Assembly (NCBI RefSeq): GCF_900116605.1
Contig: NZ_FPBC01000005.1
Location: 16,450-80,449, forward strand
Source: Pseudomonas marincola
Lineage (GTDB): Bacteria > Pseudomonadota > Gammaproteobacteria > Pseudomonadales > Pseudomonadaceae
DNA length: 64,000 nt
Direction of reading: 5' to 3'
Positions 10,751-23,124 of the stretch are shown in pieces (position 1 is the first letter of the stretch; every line of letters starts with the position of its first letter). A model generated the notes under the pieces. The model was not told the DNA's origin, ran no database searches, and saw only the letters and a list, made by a program, of their open reading frames with translations. Position numbers and translations under genes: made by a program.

Positions 10751-10779
10751 ACTATAGCAGTAATGATTAAGTGCTTCAA
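10751..10779 (-). promoter_or_regulatory. Candidate sigma70 promoter of rne
   Basis: On the minus strand TTGAAG (10774-10779) and TATAGT (10751-10756) are 17 bp apart, a near-consensus sigma70 promoter with a predicted start near 10744. It sits immediately beside the rluC -10 element (10795-10800, plus strand), so both promoters share about 50 bp. Confidence 0.65.
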
Positions 10780-10806
10780 ATCCATAAAAATTGTTATGAT
10801 TGCGCG

Positions 10807-11760
10807 ATGACTACATCTCAATCTCCAACCTCCGGCGTTCAGCTGCTTGAGGTTGCGCCGGAACTTGCCGGCCAGCGTATCGACAACTTTCTTCGCACCC
10901 AGCTGAAGGGTGTTCCCAAGACTTTGATTTACCGCATTTTGCGCAAAGGCGAAGTGCGCGTGAATAAAGGTCGGATCAAACCTGAGTACAAGCTGCAGGT
11001 CGGCGATATTGTGCGCGTGCCGCCGCTTCGCCTGCCTGAGCGTGATGAGGTCGAGCCGCTGGCGCAAGGGCTGCTCAAGCGTCTGGAAGCGGCGATTGTC
11101 TACGAAGACAAAGCGCTTATTGTACTGAACAAGCCTGCCGGGATCGCCGTGCACGGCGGCAGCGGCCTGAATTACGGGGTGATCGAGGCCTTCCGTCAGT
11201 TGCGTCCCGACGCCAAAGAGCTGGAGCTGGTGCACCGCCTCGACCGCGACACCTCCGGCCTGCTGATGATCGCCAAAAAACGCAGCATGCTGCGTCATCT
11301 GCATGAAGCATTGCGCGGCGATGGTGTCGATAAGCGTTACATGGCGCTGGTGCGCGGTAATTGGGCGGCGTCGAAGAAAATGGTCAATGCGCCGCTGCTC
11401 AAGAGCAACCTGCGTTCGGGTGAGCGCATGGTCGAAGTCAATGATGAAGGCAAAGAAGCGCTGACGCGTTTCCGTGTGCTGCGCCGTTTTGGCGAGTTCG
11501 CAACCCTGGTCGAGGCCAAGCCTGTAACCGGGCGTACCCACCAGATTCGTGTGCACACGCAGTTCGCCGGCCATTGCATTGCCGGTGACAGCAAATATGG
11601 CGATGACGACTTTACCCGCGAAATTCGCGATCTTGGCGGTAAGCGCTTGTTTCTGCATGCGTACGAGTTGGTTGTGCCAATGCTTGATGGCACGCAACTT
11701 AAGCTCGAAGCGCCGGTCGATGAGATGTGGGCAAAAACCGTGGAGCGCTTGAGTGTCTGA
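10807..11760 (+). CDS. rluC: 23S rRNA pseudouridine synthase RluC
   Basis: A 317-aa pseudouridine synthase for 23S rRNA (positions 955/2504/2580 in E. coli numbering). It has an N-terminal S4 RNA-binding domain ([21 protein letters not shown]) followed by the RluA-type catalytic domain with the aspartate motif [10 protein letters not shown] and the RTHQIRVH motif. The start ATG at 10807 gives the conserved MTTSQ...[11 protein letters not shown]-terminus. No Shine-Dalgarno is visible. A TATGAT box ends 7 nt upstream, so the mRNA may begin at or near the ATG. The 3' end overlaps the next gene by 8 bp. Confidence 0.95.
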   Translation: MTTSQSPTSGVQLLEVAPELAGQRIDNFLRTQLKGVPKTLIYRILRKGEVRVNKGRIKPEYKLQVGDIVRVPPLRLPERDEVEPLAQGLLKRLEAAIVYEDKALIVLNKPAGIAVHGGSGLNYGVIEAFRQLRPDAKELELVHRLDRDTSGLLMIAKKRSMLRHLHEALRGDGVDKRYMALVRGNWAASKKMVNAPLLKSNLRSGERMVEVNDEGKEALTRFRVLRRFGEFATLVEAKPVTGRTHQIRVHTQFAGHCIAGDSKYGDDDFTREIRDLGGKRLFLHAYELVVPMLDGTQLKLEAPVDEMWAKTVERLSV

Positions 11761-12409
11761 TTACCGTGTGCTGATTTTTGATTGGGATGGCACGCTGGCA
11801 GACTCAATCGACCGAATCGTTGTCTCGATCCATCAGGCCTCCCGCGAATGCGGATTGCCGCAAAGAGATGATGTGCGGGTCAAGGGTATTATTGGCCTGA
11901 GCTTGCCTGAGGCGGCTGTATCCCTATACCCGGACATGACGGACCCGCTGCATGTTCAGCGCTTTCGCAGTGCCTACAGCGAGCATTATCTAAAGCTTGA
12001 AGCCACACCTTCGCCTTTGTTTGCAGGTGTGGCGGAATCGCTGGAAAGTTTTCGCGCGCAGGGCTACCAGTTGGCAGTTGCCACCGGTAAAGGGCGGGCT
12101 GGGCTTGAGCGTGTTTTGCAGGGCAATGGCTGGGAGAACTTTTTCGATGTCACCCGTTGCGGCGATGAAGGTTCAAGTAAGCCGCATCCGCTGATGATCG
12201 AAGAGATTCTTGCGCATTGCGCTGCCAAACCGAGTGAGGCGCTGATGGTCGGTGACTCGTCGTTCGATTTGTTAATGGCGCGTAACGCTGGCGTAGACTC
12301 GGTAGCTGTGGGTTATGGTGCGCAGCCGCTGGAAACTCTGCGTGAGTTCGGGCCGGTGTTGGCGGTGGAGCAGTTCTGCGAGTTACATGACTGGCTGGGT
12401 CGCGGCTGA
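11753..12409 (+). CDS. HAD-superfamily hydrolase, phosphoglycolate-phosphatase-like
   Basis: A 218-aa HAD hydrolase of subfamily IA. Motif I is [10 protein letters not shown] (residues 9-18, nucleophile D9/D11), motif II lies in [14 protein letters not shown], and motif IV is [16 protein letters not shown]. It is the homologue of the gene always found after rluC in pseudomonads; the substrate is not known. Related enzymes dephosphorylate phosphoglycolate or nucleotides. It overlaps rluC by 8 bp, so it is probably translated from the same mRNA. Confidence 0.85.
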   Translation: MSDYRVLIFDWDGTLADSIDRIVVSIHQASRECGLPQRDDVRVKGIIGLSLPEAAVSLYPDMTDPLHVQRFRSAYSEHYLKLEATPSPLFAGVAESLESFRAQGYQLAVATGKGRAGLERVLQGNGWENFFDVTRCGDEGSSKPHPLMIEEILAHCAAKPSEALMVGDSSFDLLMARNAGVDSVAVGYGAQPLETLREFGPVLAVEQFCELHDWLGRG

Positions 12410-12459
12410 AAAGATCGCAGGGCCGGGCGCAGATCAATAATCGATTGAGGTGGGTGTGT

Positions 12460-13443
12460 ATGTCGGATGAGTGGAAAGCGCCGGTTGAAGGCGATTCTGA
12501 TGGTAAGAGTTGGAAGTTGCTGGAAAAAACACTGCTCGCCGGTGTCATTGAGCAGCGCCGTTCCCGGCGTTGGGGGATCTTCTTCAAGACCCTGACCTTC
12601 ATCTATCTGTTTGTTGCGCTGGCCATGTTCTCGCCCATGTTGCAGTTGGGTAAGTCGGGCGGTGACAGCAGTGCCAGTCATACGGCGGTAATTGATGTTA
12701 ACGGCATGATTGCTGATAAAGAGGCTGCTAGCGCCGACAATATCGTCAGCAGCCTGCGCGCCGCTTTTGAGGACGAAAACACCAAGGGTGTGATCCTGCG
12801 TATTAACAGCCCGGGCGGTAGTCCGGTGCAGTCTGGCTATATATATGACGAAATCGGCCGTCTGCGCGCTGAGTATCCGAAAATCAAGGTCTACGCGGTG
12901 ATCAGTGATCTGGGCGCCTCGGGCGCTTATTACATCGCCAGTGCTGCCGATGAGATCTATGCCGACAAAGCCAGTCTGGTGGGCTCGATTGGTGTGACGG
13001 CGGCAAGTTTCGGTTTTGTCGGCCTGATGGATAAGCTCGGTGTTGATCGTCGTGTTTACACCTCGGGCGAACACAAGGCATTCCTGGATCCGTTCCAGCC
13101 GCCGAAGGAAGAAGAAGCCAAGTTCTGGCAGGGCGTGCTCGATACAACGCATCAGCAGTTCATCAATAGCGTCAAGAAAGGCCGTGGTGATCGCCTGAAG
13201 GTGGCTGAGAATCCCGAGCTGTTCTCCGGTTTGGTCTGGTCTGGCGAGCAAGCCCTGCAGCTGGGGCTGGTTGATGCGCTGGGCAGCACCAGTTATGTGG
13301 CGCGTGAGGTGATTGGCGAGAAGAATCTAGTTGACTTCACAGTGCAGGATTCACCGCTGGATCGCTTTGCCAAGAAGATTGGCGCCAGTGTCGCTCAGAA
13401 CCTTGCGGTATGGATGGGTTTTGAAGGTCCAAGCCTGCGCTAA
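12460..13443 (+). CDS. S49-family signal peptide peptidase (SppA-like)
   Basis: A 327-aa membrane-anchored serine protease. The start at 12460 is chosen for the GAGG box 9 nt upstream. A single transmembrane segment (FIYLFVALAMFSPML, about residues 48-65) precedes the ClpP-like fold. The S49 core shows INSPGGSPVQSG, the nucleophile segment SDLGASGAYYIASAADEIYA and VGSIGV, with the lysine partner expected in EHKAFLDPF. This is the short, single-domain SppA type. It lies 50 bp after the HAD gene and ends at a strong terminator facing yceF. Confidence 0.9.
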   Translation: MSDEWKAPVEGDSDGKSWKLLEKTLLAGVIEQRRSRRWGIFFKTLTFIYLFVALAMFSPMLQLGKSGGDSSASHTAVIDVNGMIADKEAASADNIVSSLRAAFEDENTKGVILRINSPGGSPVQSGYIYDEIGRLRAEYPKIKVYAVISDLGASGAYYIASAADEIYADKASLVGSIGVTAASFGFVGLMDKLGVDRRVYTSGEHKAFLDPFQPPKEEEAKFWQGVLDTTHQQFINSVKKGRGDRLKVAENPELFSGLVWSGEQALQLGLVDALGSTSYVAREVIGEKNLVDFTVQDSPLDRFAKKIGASVAQNLAVWMGFEGPSLR

Positions 13444-13463
13444 GGTTTGCATTCGGCTTCATC

Positions 13464-13497
13464 AAAGCCCTGCACAGTCATGCTGTGCAGGGCTTTT
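13464..13497. terminator. Bidirectional terminator between the S49 peptidase gene and yceF
   Basis: A 14-bp stem (AAAGCCCTGCACAG / CTGTGCAGGGCTTT) with a 5-nt loop lies between two convergent genes, with T and A runs on either side suited to both strands. Confidence 0.85.
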
Positions 13498-13500
13498 GCG

Positions 13501-14079
13501 TCAGGGCAGTTCAATCCCTTCATTATTGAGCATGTCTACCAGGCGAATCAGGGGTAGACCGATCAGGCTATTGACGTCGCTGCCTTCGGTGCTTTTAAAC
13601 AAGCTAATGCCCAGGCCTTCGGCCTTGAAGCTGCCGGCGCAATCGAACGGTTGCTCGGCTTCGAGGTAACGCTTTATCTGGGCGTCGCTGAGTGTGCGAA
13701 AATGCACGGTAAATGGCACGCAGTCGGTTTGGTAGGTGTTGTTGGCGCTATTGAATAACGTCAGGCCGGTAAGGAAGCTCACGCTGTTGCCGCTGGCGGC
13801 GCGCAATTGTTGCGCGGCGCGCTCAAAGGTGTGCGGTTTGCCGAGTATCTGGCCGTTCAGCACGGCAACTTGATCCGAGCCTATAATAAGGTGCTGCGGA
13901 TAGTGGTCGCGCAAGGCCTGAGCTTTTTCGAGAGACAGGCGGCGGACCAGGCTTGTGGCGTCCTCGTTGGGGTGCGGCGACTCATCTATGTCGGGCGAGT
14001 TGCAGTCGAACGGCACGCACAAACGGGCCAGTAATTGGCGGCGGTAGGGTGAGCTTGAGGCCAGTACCAGGGGGTGCAT
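13501..14079 (-). CDS. yceF: Maf-family nucleotide pyrophosphatase (YceF type)
   Basis: A 192-aa Maf/Ham1-fold enzyme. Maf proteins hydrolyse non-canonical nucleoside triphosphates; the YceF subgroup acts on m7GTP. The N-terminus LVLASSSPYRRQLLARL and the motif IIGSDQVAVLNGQILGKP, with the general base aspartate, are clear, as is the later SFKAEGLGISLF. The start at 14079 was preferred to the open frame up to 14142 because MHPLVLASSS is the family start. The gene is divergent from yceD-rpmF, as in enterics and other pseudomonads. Confidence 0.92.
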   Translation of the reverse strand: MHPLVLASSSPYRRQLLARLCVPFDCNSPDIDESPHPNEDATSLVRRLSLEKAQALRDHYPQHLIIGSDQVAVLNGQILGKPHTFERAAQQLRAASGNSVSFLTGLTLFNSANNTYQTDCVPFTVHFRTLSDAQIKRYLEAEQPFDCAGSFKAEGLGISLFKSTEGSDVNSLIGLPLIRLVDMLNNEGIELP

Positions 14080-14194
14080 TGCGTTACTCTCGGGCGGCAA
14101 ATTGGGTGTATGTGATTCTAATCGTCGCCTAACATGCTGCACAGGCTGAATTTCCTTTGACAGAGGCGGGTCGCATCCCTAGAATGCGGCGCCT

Positions 14195-14722
14195 ATGTTA
14201 AATGGCCCGATTCCACCTCACGTTGATCCGCGCAAGCTTGCAGATCGCACTACCACCCTCGACGGTGTGGTGCCTCTTGCAGACTTGAAAAGGCTCTGCG
14301 GCGCGCTTGCCGATAACCAAGGCACTGTGCACGTCAAGTTCATGTTTGAACGCGACGAGCGTAACGCTGTGGTTTTCCACAGCGAGCTCGAGGTTGACGT
14401 CAAAATGGTTTGCCAGCGTTGTCTGGAGCAGGTAACTCTTCCGATCTACAGTGAGTGTGATTACGCTGTGGTGAAGGAGGGCGCAAATACCCAGTCTGTG
14501 CCGCAAGGCTATGACGTGCTTGAATTGGGTGAAGACCCATTGGATCTGTTGGCACTGGTTGAGGAGGAGCTTTTGCTCGCCTTGCCGATCGTGCCGATGC
14601 ATGATCCGAAAGATTGCCAGCAGCCGGCCGGACATATAGAGCCTGAGTCGAGCGAGGACGAGGTAACGCGGTCCAACCCGTTCAGTGTATTGGCACAGTT
14701 AAAGCGTGACCCAAACGTTTAG
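14195..14722 (+). CDS. yceD: YceD/DUF177 family 23S rRNA accumulation protein
   Basis: A 175-aa DUF177 protein; members are needed for normal 23S rRNA accumulation. The family core VCQRCLEQVTLPI (residues 72-84, with a Cys-x-x-Cys pair) and the acidic ELGEDPLDLLALVEEELLLALPIVP stretch leading to the C-terminal KDC are present. It sits 12 bp before rpmF, the universal arrangement, and begins the operon that continues into fatty-acid synthesis. Confidence 0.93.
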   Translation: MLNGPIPPHVDPRKLADRTTTLDGVVPLADLKRLCGALADNQGTVHVKFMFERDERNAVVFHSELEVDVKMVCQRCLEQVTLPIYSECDYAVVKEGANTQSVPQGYDVLELGEDPLDLLALVEEELLLALPIVPMHDPKDCQQPAGHIEPESSEDEVTRSNPFSVLAQLKRDPNV

Positions 14723-14734
14723 GAGTTTATTAGT

Positions 14735-14917
14735 ATGGCTGTTCAGCAGAACAAAAAATCCCGTTCCGCCCGTGACATGCGCCGTTCGCACGACGCCCTC
14801 ACTGGTAACGCTCTGTCCGTTGAGAAGAGCACTGGTGAAGTTCACCTGCGTCACCACGTATCGCCAGAAGGCGTATACAAGGGCCGCAAAGTGATTGATA
14901 AGGGCGCTGACGAGTAA
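14735..14917 (+). CDS. rpmF: 50S ribosomal protein L32
   Basis: A 60-aa basic protein, [20 protein letters not shown] at the start, the standard L32 sequence of pseudomonads. Instead of the zinc-binding cysteine pairs found in some L32 proteins it has [20 protein letters not shown], i.e. the Cys-free form. AGGAG is found 7 nt before the ATG. It lies between yceD and plsX. Confidence 0.97.
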   Translation: MAVQQNKKSRSARDMRRSHDALTGNALSVEKSTGEVHLRHHVSPEGVYKGRKVIDKGADE

Positions 14918-14921
14918 TAAC

Positions 14922-15932
14922 TTGTCCGCCTCAATCATCGCGATTGATGCAATGGGCGGGGACTTCGGTCCTCGCTGCATTGTTCCAGCCAGTCTCGACT
15001 GTCTGGAAGAAATCCCCTCGTTACAACTGGTCCTTGTCGGCCAAGCCTCCCTTATTGAAGAACTGATCGCCCAACGCCCAGGTGTTGATCGCGCGCGTCT
15101 GCATGTTCAGCATGCCAGCGAAGTGATTGCCATGGACGATGCGCCTGCTCAGGTCTTGCGCAGAAAGACCGACTCATCCATGCGTGTGGCGCTGGATATG
15201 GTGCAGCAGGGCCGGGCGAATGCCTGCGTCAGTGCCGGCAATACCGGCGCGTTGATGGCGCTGTCGCGGTTTGTTCTGAAAACCCTGCCGGGTATCGACC
15301 GTCCGGCCATTGTCAGTGCGATTCCGACGAATAACGGTTTCTGCCATTTGCTCGATCTGGGCGCCAATGTCGATTGCAGCCCCGAGCAGCTCTATCAGTT
15401 TGCGGTAATGGGTTCGGTGGCCGCCGAGGTCCTCGGCACGCCTGCGCCAAGGGTTGCGCTGCTGAATGTCGGCACCGAGATGATCAAGGGTAATCAGCAG
15501 GTCAAACTGGCTGCGCAGTTGCTGCAAGAGGCGGGCAGCGTCAACTACACCGGTTTCATTGAAGGTGACGGCCTGTATCGCGGCGAGGCAGATGTTGTGG
15601 TGTGCGACGGTTTTGTCGGCAACATCGTGCTCAAATCAAGCGAAGGGCTGGCCAAAATGATTGCCCTGCGTATTGAGGCTATTTTCAAACGTCACTGGGC
15701 GGGGCGTCTGGTCGGTCTGGTCGCGTTGCCGCTGCTGGCGCGGGTGAAAAATGAATTGGCACCTGCGCAATACAATGGTGCGAGCCTGCTGGGCTTGCAG
15801 GGTATCGTGGTAAAGAGCCATGGTTCTGCCGGTCGCGCCGGCTTCAAATCTGCAATTCGCCGAGCTTTAAAGGAGATCGAAGAGGATTTACCACAGCGTT
15901 TGAGTGGTAAGCTCGAAGATCTATTGCTCTGA
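14922..15932 (+). CDS. plsX: Phosphate acyltransferase PlsX
   Basis: About 336 aa. PlsX makes acyl-phosphate from acyl-ACP for phospholipid synthesis. Motifs [13 protein letters not shown] at the start and [14 protein letters not shown] near residue 105, plus [13 protein letters not shown], are typical. The first ATG would cut into the conserved IDAMGGD. A TTG at 14922, 4 nt after the rpmF stop, therefore gives the expected N-terminus [11 protein letters not shown]; another TTG at 14895 inside rpmF is possible. The exact start is uncertain. There is no fabH between plsX and fabD, as is usual for Pseudomonas. Confidence 0.93.
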   Translation: MSASIIAIDAMGGDFGPRCIVPASLDCLEEIPSLQLVLVGQASLIEELIAQRPGVDRARLHVQHASEVIAMDDAPAQVLRRKTDSSMRVALDMVQQGRANACVSAGNTGALMALSRFVLKTLPGIDRPAIVSAIPTNNGFCHLLDLGANVDCSPEQLYQFAVMGSVAAEVLGTPAPRVALLNVGTEMIKGNQQVKLAAQLLQEAGSVNYTGFIEGDGLYRGEADVVVCDGFVGNIVLKSSEGLAKMIALRIEAIFKRHWAGRLVGLVALPLLARVKNELAPAQYNGASLLGLQGIVVKSHGSAGRAGFKSAIRRALKEIEEDLPQRLSGKLEDLLL

Positions 15933-16037
15933 GATGTGACCGCAGGCGCTGGGTTGTCATCCAACTGAGAGTTTTCTGTGCTCTGATCCATTCAGGTCAC
16001 GCTTTTTTACCAATAAGATTATTTGGGGCTCGTTATC

Positions 16038-16976
16038 ATGACTGCATCCCTTGCATTCGTTTTCCCAGGTCAGGGTTCGCAATCTCTGACCATGCTGGCA
16101 GAGCAGGGTGCCCAGCAGCCGCTGGTACTCGATACGTTCGCCGAGGCCTCCGCGGCGCTGGGTTACGACCTCTGGGCATTGACTCAGCAGGGCCCGGAAG
16201 AGCAACTCAATCAAACAGATAAAACCCAACCGGCAATCCTCACGGCATCCGTTGCACTGTGGCGTTTGTGGCTGGCTGAAGGCGGCGCAACTCCGGCTTT
16301 CGTTGCCGGCCATAGCCTTGGCGAATACTCGGCGCTGGTTGCCGCTGGCAGCCTGGAATTGGCTGATGCGGTCAAGTTGGTCGAGCATCGCGGTCAGCTG
16401 ATGCAGCAGGCTGTTCCTGCTGGCCAGGGCGGAATGGCGGCGATTCTGGGTCTGGAAGACGCGGACGTGCTGGCAGCTTGCGCTGAAGCGGCGCAGGGTG
16501 AAGTAGTTAGCGCAGTAAACTTCAACGCGCCTGGCCAGGTGGTTATCGCCGGCAGTGCCGCGGCCGTTGCCCGCGCGATCGAGGCGTGTAAGGCACGTGG
16601 CGCCAAGCGCGCCATGGCGTTGCCAGTCAGCGTGCCTTCGCATTGCGAGTTGATGCGCCCGGCTGCTGAGCGTTTTGCCGAAGCCGTGCAGGCGATCAAC
16701 TGGCAGGCGCCGAAGATCGCACTGGTGCAGAACGTTAGTGCGGCTGTGGTCGCCGACCTGAATGTTTTGAAGAACGATTTGCTGGCACAGCTGTACAGCC
16801 CGGTTCGCTGGGTTGAATCCATGGTGTGCCTGGCGAATCAGGGCGTAACCGACTTGGTTGAGTGCGGCCCTGGAAAAGTTTTGTCCGGATTGAACAAACG
16901 CTGCGTCAAAGGCGTCAATACCCACAATCTGGAGACCCCAGAAGCCTTTGCCGCCACGCGTGCGGCCTTGGCCTGA
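16038..16976 (+). CDS. fabD: Malonyl-CoA:ACP transacylase
   Basis: A 312-aa enzyme that loads malonate from CoA onto AcpP. FVFPGQGSQ at the N-terminus, the nucleophile elbow VAGHSLGEYSALVAAG (Ser near residue 92) and the histidine region SVPSHCELMRPAAERF are all present. The start ATG at 16038 gives MTASLAFVFPGQG. It follows plsX after 105 bp and precedes fabG by 14 bp. Confidence 0.96.
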   Translation: MTASLAFVFPGQGSQSLTMLAEQGAQQPLVLDTFAEASAALGYDLWALTQQGPEEQLNQTDKTQPAILTASVALWRLWLAEGGATPAFVAGHSLGEYSALVAAGSLELADAVKLVEHRGQLMQQAVPAGQGGMAAILGLEDADVLAACAEAAQGEVVSAVNFNAPGQVVIAGSAAAVARAIEACKARGAKRAMALPVSVPSHCELMRPAAERFAEAVQAINWQAPKIALVQNVSAAVVADLNVLKNDLLAQLYSPVRWVESMVCLANQGVTDLVECGPGKVLSGLNKRCVKGVNTHNLETPEAFAATRAALA

Positions 16977-16990
16977 TTGAGGAGAGTGAT

Positions 16991-17734
16991 ATGAGCTTGC
17001 AAGGTAAAGTTGCCCTGGTAACAGGTGCGAGTCGGGGTATCGGTCAGGCCATCGCGCTGGAACTGGGTCGTCAGGGCGCGACTGTTATTGGTACTGCAAC
17101 ATCGGCTGCAGGCGCTGAGCGCATCAGCGAAACGCTCAAGGCCAACGGTGTCGAAGGCGCTGGCATGGAGCTGGATGTGAGCAACGACGAGTCGGTTGCC
17201 ACGGTACTTGCCAATATCTCGCAACAATTCGGTCAGCCGCTGATTCTGGTCAATAACGCCGGCATTACGCGCGACAATTTGATGATGCGGATGAAAGATG
17301 ACGAGTGGTTTGACGTCATTGATACCAACCTCAACAGCCTCTATCGCCTGAGCAAAGGTGTATTGCGTGGTATGACTAAGGCGCGTTTTGGTCGTATCAT
17401 CAACATCGGCTCGGTTGTAGGCTCGATGGGCAACGGCGGTCAGGTAAACTATGCTGCTGCCAAGGCCGGTCTTGAGGGCTTTGGTCGTGCATTGGCCCGT
17501 GAAGTGGGTTCGCGCTCGATCACGGTAAACGCAGTGGCACCGGGCTTTATCGACACCGATATGACCCGTGAATTGCCGGAAGCACAGCGTGAAGCATTGC
17601 TGACACAGATTCCGCTGGGTCGTTTGGGGCAGGCTGAAGAGATCGCGAAAGTGGTCGGATTCCTCGCTTCTGATGGCGCAGCTTATGTCACAGGGGCTAC
17701 TATTCCTGTGAATGGCGGTATGTATATGAGCTAA
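16991..17734 (+). CDS. fabG: 3-oxoacyl-ACP reductase
   Basis: A 247-aa NADPH-dependent short-chain reductase of fatty-acid elongation. It shows the cofactor motif TGASRGIGQ, the NNAG motif, and the catalytic Ser-Tyr-Lys set (INIGSVVGS; YAAAKAGLEGF), and ends in VNGGMYMS as FabG does. The frame is open far upstream, but GGAGAG about 8 nt before the ATG at 16991 and the family N-terminus MSLQGKVALVTGA decide the start. Confidence 0.96.
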   Translation: MSLQGKVALVTGASRGIGQAIALELGRQGATVIGTATSAAGAERISETLKANGVEGAGMELDVSNDESVATVLANISQQFGQPLILVNNAGITRDNLMMRMKDDEWFDVIDTNLNSLYRLSKGVLRGMTKARFGRIINIGSVVGSMGNGGQVNYAAAKAGLEGFGRALAREVGSRSITVNAVAPGFIDTDMTRELPEAQREALLTQIPLGRLGQAEEIAKVVGFLASDGAAYVTGATIPVNGGMYMS

Positions 17735-17849
17735 ATGTGACGATTGCCTTAAAAAAACTGTCATAGCTGCTATCTAAAATCCGTTATAAAGCTGCAACAG
17801 GTTTATAGATGGGCATTTGATGTGATTTTGGGGCGTTTGAGCGTTTAGC

Positions 17850-17877
17850 TTGAAATGCTAAAAAACCTTTCTATACA
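17850..17877 (+). promoter_or_regulatory. Candidate acpP promoter
   Basis: TTGAAA (17850-17855) and TATACA (17872-17877) lie 16 bp apart in an AT-rich 200-bp gap between fabG and acpP. This would allow the very abundant acyl carrier protein its own strong transcript with a leader of about 53 nt. Confidence 0.6.
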
Positions 17878-17936
17878 CTTAGCTGTCTTAATTAAAACAG
17901 CTGCCTAGATTTATCCAATAGGAGTGAAAACACGGT

Positions 17937-18173
17937 ATGAGCACCATCGAAGAACGCGTCAAGAAAATCGTTGCCGAGCAGCTTGGCGTAAAAGAAGAGG
18001 AAGTAACCAACAGCGCTTCCTTCGTCGAAGACCTGGGTGCTGACTCTCTTGACACCGTTGAGCTGGTAATGGCCCTCGAAGAAGAGTTCGAGACCGAAAT
18101 CCCGGACGAGCAAGCTGAGAAGATCACTAGCGTTCAGGAAGCTATCGACTACGTTACTGCTCACGCATCGTAA
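17937..18173 (+). CDS. acpP: Acyl carrier protein
   Basis: A 78-aa acidic protein carrying acyl chains on a phosphopantetheine arm. The attachment serine lies in [19 protein letters not shown] (residue 38). The sequence is almost identical to other gammaproteobacterial AcpP proteins. AGGAG lies about 9 nt before the ATG. A candidate promoter lies upstream and a terminator downstream, so it can be made from a short monocistronic mRNA. Confidence 0.98.
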   Translation: MSTIEERVKKIVAEQLGVKEEEVTNSASFVEDLGADSLDTVELVMALEEEFETEIPDEQAEKITSVQEAIDYVTAHAS

Positions 18174-18199
18174 GTAGATCGTCAGTTCCTGACATGGAT

Positions 18200-18235
18200 A
18201 AGCCGCACTGTCTTAGGGCTGTGCGGCTTTTCTTT
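18200..18235 (+). terminator. Terminator after acpP
   Basis: A 9-bp stem (AAGCCGCAC / GTGCGGCTT) with a 12-nt loop is followed by a T-rich run (TTTCTTTAT), 26 nt after the acpP stop codon. It separates acpP from fabF, which has its own 115-bp upstream gap. Confidence 0.8.
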
Positions 18236-18351
18236 ATCAGGCTGTAATTCATCGTCAGGTTACGCAGCGCTGCGGTTTTCGGGCGTTATGTCTGTTGTTA
18301 ACTGGCTTTACGCAATCCTTGCGTTGTAATCAGAATTAAAAGGAGATTGCT

Positions 18352-19596
18352 GTGTCGCGTAGACGCGTCGTGGTTACCGGTATGGGCATGGTCTCACCAC
18401 TGGGTAACGATGTGCCGAGCAGCTGGCAGGGCATTTTGGCCGGGCGCAGTGGCATAGGCTCGATCGAGCATATGGACCTTTCTGCCTATTCCACCCGTTT
18501 TGGTGGTTCGGTAAAGAATTTTGATGTTGAGCAGTACCTCTCCGCAAAAGAGGCGCGCAAGCTCGACTTGTTTATCCAGTACGGTATGGCCGCTAGTTTT
18601 CAGGCGATGACCAACTCCGGGCTGGAAGTCACCGACGCCAATCGTGAGCGTATCGGTGTTGCGCTGGGTTCGGGTATTGGCGGTTTGACCAATATTGAAA
18701 ACAGCTGCAAAGCGTTGATCGAGCAGGGCCCACGGCGCATTTCGCCGTTCTTTGTTCCGGGCTCGATCATCAACATGATTTCCGGTTTCCTGTCGATTCA
18801 CCTGGGTCTGCAAGGCCCGAACTACGCCATTGCCACCGCCTGCACTACCGGCACGCATTGCATCGGTATGGCGGCGCGCAACATTGCCTACGGTGAAGCC
18901 GACGCGATGGTTGCCGGTGGCGCCGAGATGGCCGCCTGTGGCCTGGGTATTGGCGGTTTCGCTGCTGCCCGTGCGTTGTCTACGCGCAACGATGACCCGG
19001 CGCGGGCCAGTCGTCCGTGGGATGTTGATCGTGATGGCTTCGTCTTGTCTGACGGCGCTGGCACCATGGTTCTCGAAGAACTTGAACATGCCAAGGCGCG
19101 GGGCGCGACCATTTATGCCGAACTCACAGGTTTTGGCATGAGCGGCGATGCGTTCCACATGACCTCGCCACCCGAAGATGGCGCCGGTGCTGCTCGCTGC
19201 ATGACCAATGCGCTGCGAGATGCGGGTTTGAACCCGGATCAGGTGCAGTACATCAATGCCCACGGCACGTCGACCAATGCTGGCGACAAGGCCGAGATTG
19301 CTGCGATCAAGTCGGTATTCGGTGAGCACGCCTACAATCTGTCGGTCAGCTCGACCAAATCCATGACCGGTCACCTGCTGGGTGCGGCGGGAGCGGTCGA
19401 GGCGATCTTCAGCGTTCTGGCGCTGCAAGATCAGGTTGCACCGCCGACCATCAACCTCGATCAGCCTGATGAAGGCTGCGATCTGGATCTGGTGCCGCAT
19501 CATGCCAAACCAATGGCGATTGATGCCGTTCTGTCCAACTCGTTCGGGTTTGGTGGCACCAACGGTTCCCTGGTATTCCGTCGGTTTAACGGTTGA
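18352..19596 (+). CDS. fabF: 3-oxoacyl-ACP synthase II
   Basis: A 414-aa condensing enzyme that extends acyl-ACP with malonyl-ACP. The active-site cysteine is in [12 protein letters not shown] (near residue 164), with the two histidines in [11 protein letters not shown] and [13 protein letters not shown]. The start codon is GTG at 18352, 6 nt after AAAAGGAGA. The stop overlaps the pabC start (TGATG). Confidence 0.97.
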   Translation: MSRRRVVVTGMGMVSPLGNDVPSSWQGILAGRSGIGSIEHMDLSAYSTRFGGSVKNFDVEQYLSAKEARKLDLFIQYGMAASFQAMTNSGLEVTDANRERIGVALGSGIGGLTNIENSCKALIEQGPRRISPFFVPGSIINMISGFLSIHLGLQGPNYAIATACTTGTHCIGMAARNIAYGEADAMVAGGAEMAACGLGIGGFAAARALSTRNDDPARASRPWDVDRDGFVLSDGAGTMVLEELEHAKARGATIYAELTGFGMSGDAFHMTSPPEDGAGAARCMTNALRDAGLNPDQVQYINAHGTSTNAGDKAEIAAIKSVFGEHAYNLSVSSTKSMTGHLLGAAGAVEAIFSVLALQDQVAPPTINLDQPDEGCDLDLVPHHAKPMAIDAVLSNSFGFGGTNGSLVFRRFNG

Positions 19597-20411
19597 TGCT
19601 CAGCTGGATCGACGGTGTTGCGGCGGATTCACTGCCTGCAAGTGATCGTGGTCTGGCTTACGGAGATGGTCTGTTCGAGACCATCTCCGTATCTCATGGC
19701 AAGCCTTCTCTTTTAGAGCGACACATGTCGCGTCTGGCGCTGAGTTGCGAGCGCTTGCTGATCCCTTTTGATGCCCTCATCGTGCGCAGTGAAATACTCG
19801 CGTTCAGCGCGTTGCTGGGGGATGGCGTCGCCAAGCTGATTCTCACCCGCGGCCAAGGCATGCGCGGTTATGCGTTACCTGAACCGTGCGCCCCGCGCAG
19901 GGTTTTAACGGGTTCACCACGACCAAACTATCCAGCCGCTAATGCGCAGCATGGCGTAAGCCTGTTCGCGTGCCAGACGCGACTGGCCGAGCAGCCGTTG
20001 TTGGCGGGCATGAAGCACCTCAATCGCCTTGAACAGGTCTTGGCGCGCAGCGAGTGGCAAGACCCGGCTTATGCTGAAGGCTTGATGCTGGATTATTCCG
20101 GGCGCTTGATTGAGGGCGTTTACAGCAACCTCATATTGATTCAAAAAGGCCAATTGCATACGCCAGACTTGAGCCGCTGCGGGGTTGCCGGGGTTATGCG
20201 CAGTGAGTTATTGGCGCAGGCAGAGGCGTTGGGTATCGACTGCTTCGTGCGCGACATTCCCCGCCTCGAATTGCTCGGCACCGATGAGGTTTTTCTGTGC
20301 AATAGCCTGTATGGCGTGTGGCCCGTCACGCGTATTGCCGAGCATAGCTGGCCCGTGGGGCCGCTCACCCGTAAACTACAGTCCATCGCCTGTGATTTAT
20401 TGGACAACTGA
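19596..20411 (+). CDS. pabC: Aminodeoxychorismate lyase
   Basis: A 271-aa PLP enzyme of fold type IV that turns aminodeoxychorismate into p-aminobenzoate for folate. It has the DRGLAYGDGLFETI motif of the family near residue 18, a lysine in GMKHLNRLEQVLAR expected to hold PLP, and the SNLILIQKG strand. The ATG at 19596 overlaps the fabF stop by one base. Position between fabF and mltG is the standard gammaproteobacterial order. Confidence 0.93.
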   Translation: MLSWIDGVAADSLPASDRGLAYGDGLFETISVSHGKPSLLERHMSRLALSCERLLIPFDALIVRSEILAFSALLGDGVAKLILTRGQGMRGYALPEPCAPRRVLTGSPRPNYPAANAQHGVSLFACQTRLAEQPLLAGMKHLNRLEQVLARSEWQDPAYAEGLMLDYSGRLIEGVYSNLILIQKGQLHTPDLSRCGVAGVMRSELLAQAEALGIDCFVRDIPRLELLGTDEVFLCNSLYGVWPVTRIAEHSWPVGPLTRKLQSIACDLLDN

Positions 20412-20414
20412 TTC

Positions 20415-23087
<2,673 letters not shown>

Positions 23088-23124
23088 AATCGGCCACTAA
23101 GACATCGCAAATCAGGAATGCAGC

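Noticed and set aside
10560..10757. 65-codon plus-strand frame in the rne leader
   Set aside because: No ribosome site or recognisable sequence; it runs over the rne promoter region.
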